From: JBKEDG01 sp047973085
GTDB lineage: Bacteria > Bacillota_I > Bacilli_A > JBKEDG01
Assembly (NCBI GenBank): GCA_047973085.1
Contig: JBKEBI010000049.1
Coordinates: 1 to 6,839 of the forward strand
Direction of reading: 5' to 3'
DNA: 6,839 nt
Part shown: positions 1 to 5,917 of the stretch, piece after piece
Layout: each line of letters starts with the position of its first letter
Position numbering within the stretch: position 1 is the first letter of the stretch
The notes under the pieces: model-generated
What the model was told of the DNA's origin: nothing
Databases searched by the model: none
What the model saw: the letters and a program-made list of their open reading frames with translations, nothing else
Position numbers and translations under genes: made by a program

Positions 1-38
1 TATTATACCAAGTAGAAGTAGAAATTTTAAGTGAATAA
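1..38 (+). CDS. Possible 3' tip of an upstream gene (partial)
   Basis: One forward frame (codons starting at base 3) reads LYQVEVEILSE and then TAA at 36-38. The residue mix is protein-like, and a forward-facing hairpin with a T-rich tail follows about 80 bases later (119-141), as expected if a + strand gene ends here. Only 11 codons are visible, so no function can be given, and another frame is also open for ten codons. This is a weak call. Confidence 0.3.
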   Translation, partial: LYQVEVEILSE

Positions 39-84
39 CTAACAAAAAGACTCAATATTGCAATTTGTTGAAAACTCAAACATT

Positions 85-116
85 AAAAAAGACCATCGAC
101 TACTTTGTCGACAGTC
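85..116 (-). terminator. Rho-independent terminator of the LRR surface protein gene
   Basis: On the minus strand GACTGTCGAC, loop AAAGTA and GTCGATGGTC form a 10-bp stem followed directly by six T. Two of the ten pairs are G-U, which form only in RNA made from the minus strand; the + strand copy would have two C-A mismatches. The hairpin therefore faces the LRR gene, whose stop codon is 24 bases upstream. Confidence 0.8.
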
Positions 117-118
117 TG

Positions 119-141
119 AAAACCAGCATTGCTGGTTTTTT
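119..141 (+). terminator. Hairpin terminator, best in the + direction
   Basis: AAAACCAGC, loop ATT and GCTGGTTTT form a perfect 9-bp stem. On the + strand the tail is TTTTTTATTTATTT, a good terminator for a gene entering from the left edge. On the minus strand the tail has only four T, so it would add weak termination ahead of the stronger hairpin at 85-116. The hairpin abuts the stop codon of the LRR gene (140-142). Confidence 0.7.
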
Positions 142-1498
142 ATTTATTTCTGACTCTATTAAACTGATTTAATAAAATAAGCGTAACTGTAATAACTAAA
201 GTAAAAAGTGAATACTCAACTTTTCCTGTCTCAGGAAGTTTATCATTTGTGATAGTATTTCCAGATCCATCTGTTGGAGATTCTATTGTATTATCAATAT
301 ATTCAACAGATTTTTTAATACTTCCAGAAAATATAAAACCTAGCCTATCACTATTTACAGTTCCTTCATAGTACCAATCCGAACTCAATTCATATACTCC
401 AGCCTCTGTGATAGCGTAAATAAAATTTGAGGTGAAATCAATGTTTGAACCTGTATTTGTATATAGATTAGTAGATAAATCAAATATTTTAGGCTCATAA
501 ACTATTTCTTCTTCAAGAATAATTTCTTGATTGCTTATATCTAATTTTTTTATTTGAGAATTCATATCACCTATAGAGCTAATATCAGTAATGCGATTTC
601 CTGCTAAATATAATTCATATAAATTACTTAAATTAGATAGCGGAGAAATATCGCTAATATCATTATTGTTTAAATATAAGTAATACAAAATTTTCATATT
701 TGATAATGCACTAATATCTGTTATTTGATTATTATTTAAATTTAGCATGAATAAATTTAGCGAACTTAGTGGGCTAACATCAACAATTTGATTATCATTT
801 AAATGTAGGTAGTTTAATGCTGAATATTCACCTATAATCTCTAAATCTTGATCAGAAATTTCAGTTGAGTTAAGACCTAACTGCATTAGCCCTCTTTGTT
901 TTTTTAGTGAAATTAAAGTTTCTTCTGCAACAGGTAATCCCGTCAAATCCAAAATTTGTACTCCTGAAATATTGTCTACAATATTATAAACTTGATCGGC
1001 ATCAGTAACCGGATTTAATGCCATAGATAAATAACTTAAATTTTGTAATGTCCCTAGTGGAGATAGGTCTTCAATATTATTTGAATAAACAGTTACTCTA
1101 TCTAAAGCAATCATATTTGACAATGCACTAATGTCAGTTAACTCATTTCTATCTAAATAAACCGTAGTTAGCCTACTGTAAGGTGCAAGTTTACCAACCG
1201 CAGAAATATCAGTAATGTTATTATCAGACAGGTATAGACTATTTACCCTAACTAAATACTCAACACCTGTTAAATCACTAATCCCTTTCCCTCTAGCGTC
1301 TAGTGTGGAAATCGTTGCCATATCCGCTTCTGTAATGTCTGCACTACTATTAATTGCTCTTCCAAGTGCTAAATTTATACTTCCTCTAAGATTAGAGTCT
1401 GGTATAGATACTGGATCTGTTGCTGCTCCATTAATATTCTTACTAGATAACGATAGTAAAGCAAATATAGTAATCCCAATTATAAAAAATTTCTTCAT
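140..1498 (-). CDS. Internalin-like leucine-rich-repeat surface protein, sortase-anchored
   Basis: A 452-aa exported wall protein, probably for adhesion or protein binding; the ligand cannot be told from sequence. Residues 1-25 are a signal peptide (KK, hydrophobic core, likely cut near NGA-A). Residues 30-62 resemble the helical cap of internalins (IPDSNLRGSINLALG, then ADITEADMA). About eleven repeats follow at roughly 63-315, on the pattern LxxLxLxxNxIxDISPLxxL of about 22 residues. Three irregular 24-26-residue repeats (about 154-227) split the array into two regular blocks. Residues 316-400 resemble the Ig-like LRR-adjacent domain of internalins, ending in FSGSI. LPETG (421-425), a hydrophobic stretch (about 429-444) and the basic tail NRVRNK form a sortase A signal. 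The start is fixed by an in-frame TGA immediately before the ATG. The gene is monocistronic, divergent from the cross-bridge operon, and has an unusual leader (see 1499-1540). Confidence 0.9.
   Translation of the reverse strand: MKKFFIIGITIFALLSLSSKNINGAATDPVSIPDSNLRGSINLALGRAINSSADITEADMATISTLDARGKGISDLTGVEYLVRVNSLYLSDNNITDISAVGKLAPYSRLTTVYLDRNELTDISALSNMIALDRVTVYSNNIEDLSPLGTLQNLSYLSMALNPVTDADQVYNIVDNISGVQILDLTGLPVAEETLISLKKQRGLMQLGLNSTEISDQDLEIIGEYSALNYLHLNDNQIVDVSPLSSLNLFMLNLNNNQITDISALSNMKILYYLYLNNNDISDISPLSNLSNLYELYLAGNRITDISSIGDMNSQIKKLDISNQEIILEEEIVYEPKIFDLSTNLYTNTGSNIDFTSNFIYAITEAGVYELSSDWYYEGTVNSDRLGFIFSGSIKKSVEYIDNTIESPTDGSGNTITNDKLPETGKVEYSLFTLVITVTLILLNQFNRVRNK
695..1140 (-). repeat. 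Near-identical DNA segments inside the LRR gene
   Basis: The 29 bases at 1112-1140 and at 695-723 differ at only three positions and both encode the repeat segment TDISALSNM. Such near-identity in DNA, beyond protein-level similarity, suggests fairly recent duplication or conversion between the two LRR blocks. The repeat could allow array length to vary. Confidence 0.55.
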
Positions 1499-1540
1499 TC
1501 ACATTTTTGTAAAATAAATCAAGCTATTTTACATCCCCCT
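1499..1540 (-). promoter_or_regulatory. Shine-Dalgarno, hairpin and start codon of the LRR gene
   Basis: The minus strand has no Shine-Dalgarno site at normal distance from the ATG at 1498. A strong one, AGGGGG, lies at 1540-1535. Between them TGTAAAATA (1533-1525) and TATTTTACA (1516-1508) form a perfect 9-bp stem with an 8-base loop. If it folds, the effective distance from AGGGGG to ATG falls from 36 to 10 bases, close to optimal. Two AUG triplets followed at once by a stop also lie here (AUGUAA at 1534-1529, AUGUGA at 1504-1499). The base pairing is plain in the sequence; the role is inferred. Confidence 0.45.
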
Positions 1541-1596
1541 TTTATCAGTATTGTCGACATTTTTTGTCTTCAATAAATTTTAATTTTTATAAACTT

Positions 1597-1624
1597 CATG
1601 TTTTCTTAGCACCCTTAAAACATG
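1597..1624 (-). promoter_or_regulatory. Dyad near the LRR transcription start
   Basis: CATGTTTT (1597-1604) and AAAACATG (1617-1624) are perfect 8-base inverted arms around a 12-base spacer. They lie just downstream of the minus-strand -10 box, where transcription would begin. This could be an operator for a dimeric repressor or a hairpin at the 5' end of the mRNA. No regulator family is recognised. Confidence 0.35.
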
Positions 1625-1631
1625 CTTAAGT

Positions 1632-1660
1632 ATTATAACATAAACAAATGTATAAAACAA
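1632..1660 (-). promoter_or_regulatory. Promoter of the LRR surface protein gene
   Basis: On the minus strand the -35 box is TTGTTT (1660-1655), followed by a 17-base spacer and a consensus -10 box TATAAT (1637-1632) preceded by TGT, an extended -10. Transcription should start near 1625, giving a leader of about 125 bases, unusually long for this compact window. Confidence 0.65.
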
Positions 1661-1681
1661 CCTCCAACTATTGAAGAATAC

Positions 1682-1697
1682 TTTTAAATATTTAAAA
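1682..1697. promoter_or_regulatory. 16-bp perfect palindrome between the divergent promoters
   Basis: TTTTAAATATTTAAAA is fully self-complementary. It sits 13 bases upstream of the -35 box of the cross-bridge operon and about 20 bases upstream of that of the LRR gene. It may be an operator or an AT-rich UP element serving either promoter. Palindromes of this base composition do arise by chance in such AT-rich DNA, so confidence is low. Confidence 0.3.
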
Positions 1698-1710
1698 TCA
1701 CTATATCAAG

Positions 1711-1739
1711 TTGGAAAAAAAACAAAATTTTGGTATAAT
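1711..1739 (+). promoter_or_regulatory. Promoter of the D-Asx cross-bridge operon
   Basis: The -35 box TTGGAA (1711-1716), a 17-base spacer and a perfect -10 box TATAAT (1734-1739) with an upstream TGG (extended -10) make a strong housekeeping-type promoter. The start would be near 1746, leaving a leader of only about 26 bases. There is no room for a riboswitch or attenuator, so expression is probably largely constitutive. Confidence 0.8.
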
Positions 1740-1759
1740 ATAGTTTAGTAGTAAAAGAA

Positions 1760-1764
1760 AGAGG
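1760..1764 (+). promoter_or_regulatory. Ribosome binding site of aslA
   Basis: AGAGG lies 7 bases before the ATG at 1772. This spacing supports that start codon. Confidence 0.7.
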
Positions 1765-1771
1765 TATTATA

Positions 1772-2986
1772 ATGAATAAACAATTTGAAGTAGTTTTACT
1801 AGGAAGTGACATGAACACTTATGGCTTTGCAAGGTCACTTCATGAGCAATATGGAATTAATTCTCATTCAATTGGGAAACTACAACTTAATCATACAAAA
1901 TATAGTAAATTATTAAATCATCATATAGTAGATAAATTTGAAGATGAAAAAGTTTTTGTGAAAGCACTTTTAGACTTATATGAAGAGTTGCAATGTGAAA
2001 AAGTATTACTAATTGCATGCGGAGATACCTATGTTGATAAAATTTTAGAAAATAGACAAGCTCTAGAAAATAAATTTATCCTTCCATACATTGACTTAAA
2101 ACTAGCTAATAAACTTCAGCACAAAACTTCTTTTTATAATCTATGTGAAGAATATGGGCTAGATTACCCTAAAACTCAAGTAGTTTCAAAAGCTACTTAT
2201 CAAAGCCTTGATGTTACTCTAAAGTATCCGATTGTATTAAAAGCAGCTAATAGTGTAATGTATTGGCTAACAGAATTTGAAGGTAGAAAAAAGGCTTTTT
2301 TAATTCATAATGAAGAACAACTAGAAAATACACTACACAAAATTTATAATTCAACATACGATGATGAATTTATTATGCAAGAATTTATTCCTGGTGATGA
2401 CTCAAGTATTGCAGTTGTAAATAACTATTCCACTAAAGAAGGAAGAGTAGTTATGCAAACATTTGGAAATGTTTTATTAGAAGATCATGCTCCGAATGGT
2501 ATAGGTAGTCATATGGCAATTATCAGTGGAGAAGAACCAGAACTGTTAAATAAAATAAAGAATTTATTAGAAGATTTAAATTATGTGGGTTTTGCTAATT
2601 TTGATTTAAAATATGATAGTCGTGATAAAAAATACAAATTTTTTGAAATAAATTTAAGACAAGGAAGAAGCAGCTTTTTTACTACCAATGCAGGTTGTAA
2701 TTTGGGGAAATATGTTGTAGAAGATTATATTTTTAATAATAAATTAGAGTATGAAACAGGAATTCCTAATAAACTATGGTCAGTAATTCCTAAATCTGTA
2801 ATAATGAAATATGTAAAAAACTCAGAAATGAAGGAAAAATTTTTAAAAGTTTATAAAGAGAACGGATACTGTAACTCACTTATATACAATAAAGATTTAA
2901 ATTTTAAAAGACATATTTCACAATTGAAAGACTTCTATTTACAAAACCTTAGATATTTAAAACATTTTAGTGATAAGGAGTTATAA
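1772..2986 (+). CDS. aslA: ATP-grasp D-aspartate ligase (peptidoglycan cross-bridge)
   Basis: A 404-aa cytoplasmic ATP-grasp ligase. The proposed reaction joins the beta-carboxyl of D-Asp to the epsilon-amine of L-Lys in the peptidoglycan precursor, using ATP, as for Enterococcus faecium Aslfm and Lactococcus AslA. An N-terminal pre-ATP-grasp domain (1-115) starts with VVLLGSDMNTYGFAR. In the ATP-grasp fold K157 lies in YPIVLKAAN, the hinge region is MQEFIPGDD (202-210), and metal or ATP ligands are D278 (NFDLKYD), E292 and N294 (FFEINLRQGRS). The last 80 or so residues are a lineage-specific tail. The protein is complete and first in the operon. ATP-grasp folds are shared by many carboxylate-amine ligases, and the D-Asp assignment rests mainly on the racemase next door, a pairing also known from E. 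faecium. A ligase for another amino acid is the main alternative. Confidence 0.85.
   Translation: MNKQFEVVLLGSDMNTYGFARSLHEQYGINSHSIGKLQLNHTKYSKLLNHHIVDKFEDEKVFVKALLDLYEELQCEKVLLIACGDTYVDKILENRQALENKFILPYIDLKLANKLQHKTSFYNLCEEYGLDYPKTQVVSKATYQSLDVTLKYPIVLKAANSVMYWLTEFEGRKKAFLIHNEEQLENTLHKIYNSTYDDEFIMQEFIPGDDSSIAVVNNYSTKEGRVVMQTFGNVLLEDHAPNGIGSHMAIISGEEPELLNKIKNLLEDLNYVGFANFDLKYDSRDKKYKFFEINLRQGRSSFFTTNAGCNLGKYVVEDYIFNNKLEYETGIPNKLWSVIPKSVIMKYVKNSEMKEKFLKVYKENGYCNSLIYNKDLNFKRHISQLKDFYLQNLRYLKHFSDKEL
2975..2980 (+). promoter_or_regulatory. Ribosome binding site that fixes the racemase start
   Basis: AAGGAG lies inside the last codons of aslA, 7 bases before the ATG at 2988. It selects this ATG over an in-frame GTG at 2970, which has no such site. 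Confidence 0.85.
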
Positions 2987-2987
2987 A

Positions 2988-3680
2988 ATGAAATTAGGAA
3001 TTATTGGAGGTGTTGGTCCTCTAGCAGGATATGACTTTGGTAAACGTTTAACAAAGGCTACTCCTGTTAAAAATGATCAAGACCATATAAATGCAATATT
3101 GTTAAGTGACACATCAATACCAGACCGTACGGAATATATTTTAGGAAAAAGTAAAATTAACCCTCTTTTAAAGCTAAGTGAAGATGTTAATATACTAAAC
3201 AAATTGAATGTTGATCGCATTGCAATTATTTGTAATACAGCCCACTTCTTTTATGAAGAGCTAGCAAAAATTTCCAATGCTAAAATATACAACATGGTAG
3301 ATATTACTATGAGTAGCCATATCAATCATAAAATAGGTCTTATTTCCACTCAAGGAACTAAAAACTCTAAGATTTATGATAAATATGCAGAAAAATATAA
3401 TATAGAACTAATTACTTTGGATGATTTTCATCAAGAAATTTGTACTAATATTATATATTCTCAAGTAAAAAATAATTTAGAAATTTGTGAAAAAGATTTT
3501 AGAGCAATCTGTGATTATTTATTTTCAAAAGGATGCGAACATATTATTTTAGGATGTACTGAATTATCTACTGCCAAGGTTCAGTTTCTGCTAAATGATA
3601 TTTATATCGATCCCGTTAACGAATTAATAAAAGAAATTGTTACAGATTTTTATGGAGGTAATTTATGTGTGGATTCGTAG
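2988..3680 (+). CDS. racD: Aspartate racemase (D-Asp supply)
   Basis: A 230-aa PLP-independent amino-acid racemase of the Asp/Glu racemase family that interconverts L- and D-aspartate in the cytoplasm. The N-terminus MKLGIIGGVGPLAG matches the family's glycine-rich opening. The two catalytic cysteines are both present, C82 in ICNTAHFF and C190 in LGCTELS, facing each other from the two half-domains. The length is normal for the family. The ATG at 2988 follows the aslA stop by 1 nt and the 3' end overlaps the asparagine synthase gene by 16 nt, so translation is probably coupled. Position between a D-Asp ligase and an amidating enzyme implies that its product is used for wall cross-bridges. Glutamate racemase (MurI) is unlikely given the sequence motifs and context, though substrate choice is inferred. 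Confidence 0.9.
   Translation: MKLGIIGGVGPLAGYDFGKRLTKATPVKNDQDHINAILLSDTSIPDRTEYILGKSKINPLLKLSEDVNILNKLNVDRIAIICNTAHFFYEELAKISNAKIYNMVDITMSSHINHKIGLISTQGTKNSKIYDKYAEKYNIELITLDDFHQEICTNIIYSQVKNNLEICEKDFRAICDYLFSKGCEHIILGCTELSTAKVQFLLNDIYIDPVNELIKEIVTDFYGGNLCVDS
3654..3658 (+). promoter_or_regulatory. Ribosome binding site of asnB
   Basis: GGAGG lies within the racemase coding region, 6 bases before the ATG at 3665. It sets a start that places Cys at position 2, which the enzyme requires. Confidence 0.8.
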
Positions 3681-5473
3681 GTTATGTTAACAAAGACCTT
3701 GATAATACAAAAGTAATAAAAGAAATGTGTAATGAAATTATTCATCGTGGTAAAGACCATAGTAAGTATATAGATGACAACATTACATTAGGGTTTCAAA
3801 GGCTTAGTATTGTTGGTGAATCAACTGGAACTCAACCAATGGAAGACTATACTAAGAGATATGTATTAATTTTTAATGGTGAAATTTATAACTTTAAAGA
3901 ATTAAAAAATACACTTATTAAAAAAGGGTACAAATTTAACTCAGAATCTGACTCTGAAGTTATTTTAAATGCTTATGCAGAGTACAAAGAAAAGTGTGTA
4001 AATAAACTTAGAGGAATGTATGCATTTGTTATATATGATAAAAAAGAAAATAAAATATTTGGTGCAAGAGACCACTTTGGAATTAAGCCTTTTTACTATT
4101 ATAATGATAATAATCAATTTATGTTTGGTTCTGAAATTAAATCGTTTTTAAAACATCCAAACTTTATCAAAGAATTTAACAAAGATGCTCTAAGACCTTA
4201 TTTAATTTTCCAATCAAATGTACTTGAGGAAACATTCTTTAAAAATGTTTTTAAATTAATGCCTGGTCATTATTTAACTTTTGAAAATAATGAATTAAGC
4301 ATAACTAAATACTATGAATATGAATTTGATAGAACTATCACTGATGAGAAACAAGCGAGAGAGTTGCTTGAAGAAACAATAAATTCAAGTATCAATATTC
4401 ATACAGATACTGAAAAAAAGCTTTGTACATTTCTATCTAGTGGAATTGACTCTAGTTTAATCACTTCTATACTCAAGCCAGATAAAGCATATTCAGCTGG
4501 TTTTAGTGCAATGTTTAATGAAACTGAGGATGCAAAAAAGCTTTGTGAAATATTAGATGTTGAATTTGAAGGATTAACAATAAATGACACTGATATTTTT
4601 GAAAATTTAGAGAAAATTGTATTTCACCTTGATGAACCACATTCAAACCCTTCTCTTATCCCATTATACTTTTTAAGTAAAGAGGCTAGCAAAGATTTTG
4701 ATATCGTACTTACTGGAGAAGGAGCAGATGAACTTCTTGGAGGGTATTATCTATACGATTTAAACTTAAAATTTGAGAAATATGATAAACTTCCTAAATC
4801 TCTTAGAAATGGTTTATCAAAGTTCTTTAAAACATTCTCATTTTTACCTAAAGCAAGATTTTTTATTGATGGTAACAAAGAGTTGGAAGATAGATTTATT
4901 GGTCAAGCTAAAATCTTTGAGGAGAGTGAATTAGACAAATTTGTAACTACTCCTTCTTCATACACACTAAAGAGTATTTTAGACCCTGTCTATGATAAAG
5001 TAAAAAATGAGAATTACATCACAAAAATGCAGTATTTAGATTTAAATATCTGGCAGCCAAGTGATATTTTACTAAAAGCAGACAAAATGACTATGGCTCA
5101 TACTCTTGAAGGGAGAGTTCCATATTTAGACCTAGAAGTATTTAATATTGCAAGAAAACTAGATACCAAATTTTTAATTAGAGATGGTGAAGTAAAAAAA
5201 ATTCTTAGAGATATTGCAAAAGCTTCTCTACCAGAAGAATGGGTAAAACGAAAAAAAATGGGGTTTCCTGTTCCCGTAAAAGATTGGCTTAGAAGTGAGC
5301 TAGGTTATACATATGCTAAGGAATTATTTAACAAAAAGTGGATTGAAGAGTTTTTTGATATAGAATATATTAATGCACTACTTGATAATCATTATAATTC
5401 AAAAATTACTGAACAAAGAAAAATTTGGACAATTTTAATTTTTGCTGTTTGGTATAATAAATTTATAGCTTAG
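3665..5473 (+). CDS. asnB: Glutamine-hydrolysing asparagine synthase, probable D-Asp amidase of the cross-bridge
   Basis: A 602-aa two-domain amidotransferase. The class II glutaminase domain (1 to about 210) begins MCGFVGYV; Cys2 becomes the N-terminal nucleophile. Glutamine-site residues are visible in QRLSI (45-49), NGEIYN (71-76) and SDSEV (95-99). The synthetase domain (about 230-600) has the PP-loop SSGIDSS (258-264), TGEGADELLGGY (350-361), KADKMTMAHTLEGRVPYLD (471-489) and KKMGFPVPV (530-538). It would adenylate a side-chain carboxylate and transfer ammonia from Gln. It resembles the Bacillus AsnB class, members of which (B. subtilis AsnB, Lactococcus AsnH, Corynebacterium LtsA) amidate peptidoglycan. 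With D-Asp ligase and racemase in the same operon, amidation of the D-Asp side chain to D-iso-Asn is the best inference; free L-Asn synthesis is the alternative. The usual HRGPD is HRGKD here (27-31). Confidence 0.92.
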   Translation: MCGFVGYVNKDLDNTKVIKEMCNEIIHRGKDHSKYIDDNITLGFQRLSIVGESTGTQPMEDYTKRYVLIFNGEIYNFKELKNTLIKKGYKFNSESDSEVILNAYAEYKEKCVNKLRGMYAFVIYDKKENKIFGARDHFGIKPFYYYNDNNQFMFGSEIKSFLKHPNFIKEFNKDALRPYLIFQSNVLEETFFKNVFKLMPGHYLTFENNELSITKYYEYEFDRTITDEKQARELLEETINSSINIHTDTEKKLCTFLSSGIDSSLITSILKPDKAYSAGFSAMFNETEDAKKLCEILDVEFEGLTINDTDIFENLEKIVFHLDEPHSNPSLIPLYFLSKEASKDFDIVLTGEGADELLGGYYLYDLNLKFEKYDKLPKSLRNGLSKFFKTFSFLPKARFFIDGNKELEDRFIGQAKIFEESELDKFVTTPSSYTLKSILDPVYDKVKNENYITKMQYLDLNIWQPSDILLKADKMTMAHTLEGRVPYLDLEVFNIARKLDTKFLIRDGEVKKILRDIAKASLPEEWVKRKKMGFPVPVKDWLRSELGYTYAKELFNKKWIEEFFDIEYINALLDNHYNSKITEQRKIWTILIFAVWYNKFIA

Positions 5474-5485
5474 AATACAATACAT

Positions 5486-5513
5486 AAAAAACTACTAATC
5501 AGTAGTTTTTTTT
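5486..5513. terminator. Bidirectional terminator between asnB and aroQ
   Basis: AAAAAACTACT (5486-5496), loop AATC and AGTAGTTTTTT (5501-5511) form a perfect 11-bp stem with runs of A and T on both sides. It can end transcription from both directions. It starts 13 bases after the asnB stop and contains the last codons and the stop of aroQ (5495-5497), so the hairpin is partly coding sequence. Confidence 0.88.
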
Positions 5514-5917
5514 AATGCATATTCAATTGCTTTTACGTAACCATCTATTCCAAAGCCAATAAAGCTTTTATCACAAACTTCTTTAATAACATTGACCTTT
5601 CTAAACTCTTCTCTATTATTTATATTCGTTAAATGCACTTCAATTTTTACTCCTTTAAAAATATCTAGCGCATCCCTAATTGCATATGAATAATGAGTAA
5701 ATGCTGCTGGATTTATTACAATGCATTCATATTTATCAATAGCCTTATGGATAGCTTCAATAATTTCTCCTTCAAAATTACTTTGAAAAAAATCAATTTT
5801 AAAGTCATATCGGCTTTGAATATTCTCACACATTTGCCTGTAAGTAAAATTGCCATAAATTTCCTCTCTGCTTCCAAGCATATTTAAATTAGGACCATTA
5901 ATTATTAAAATATTCAT
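5495..5917 (-). CDS. aroQ: Type II 3-dehydroquinate dehydratase
   Basis: A 140-aa cytoplasmic enzyme for the third shikimate-pathway step, 3-dehydroquinate to 3-dehydroshikimate. Type II enzymes are small and form dodecamers; the length is typical. The opening NGPNLNMLG (7-15), the active-site R17 and Y21 of SREEIYG, the QSNFEGE loop (45-51), NPAAFTH (69-75), the catalytic histidine region EVHLTNI (93-99) and REEFRK (102-107) are all present, so it should be active. The usual NPxAYTHTS is NPAAFTHYS here. The ATG follows GAGGAG by 7 bases and lies within the end of the aroE-aroK gene (20-nt overlap), implying translational coupling. It is the last gene of a minus-strand shikimate operon that continues beyond the right edge. 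Confidence 0.95.
   Translation of the reverse strand: MNILIINGPNLNMLGSREEIYGNFTYRQMCENIQSRYDFKIDFFQSNFEGEIIEAIHKAIDKYECIVINPAAFTHYSYAIRDALDIFKGVKIEVHLTNINNREEFRKVNVIKEVCDKSFIGFGIDGYVKAIEYALKKTTD

Noticed and set aside
1215..1517. 100-aa + strand ORF opposite the LRR gene start
   Set aside because: It is the complement of the signal peptide and first repeats of a convincing minus-strand gene, and it has no family features of its own.
1664..1714. CCAACT and AGTTGG as paired arms
   Set aside because: Six-base arms 39 bases apart are expected by chance, and the second overlaps the -35 box.
2970..2987. GTG start giving a racemase six residues longer
   Set aside because: The AAGGAG site is spaced for the ATG at 2988, and the family's N-terminus begins at MKLGIIGG.
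4399..4590. 63-aa minus-strand ORF inside asnB
   Set aside because: It lies antisense to the conserved PP-loop region of a clear gene, with no ribosome binding site or recognisable protein.
5693..5887. 64-aa + strand ORF opposite aroQ
   Set aside because: It is a shadow of the conserved aroQ reading frame.
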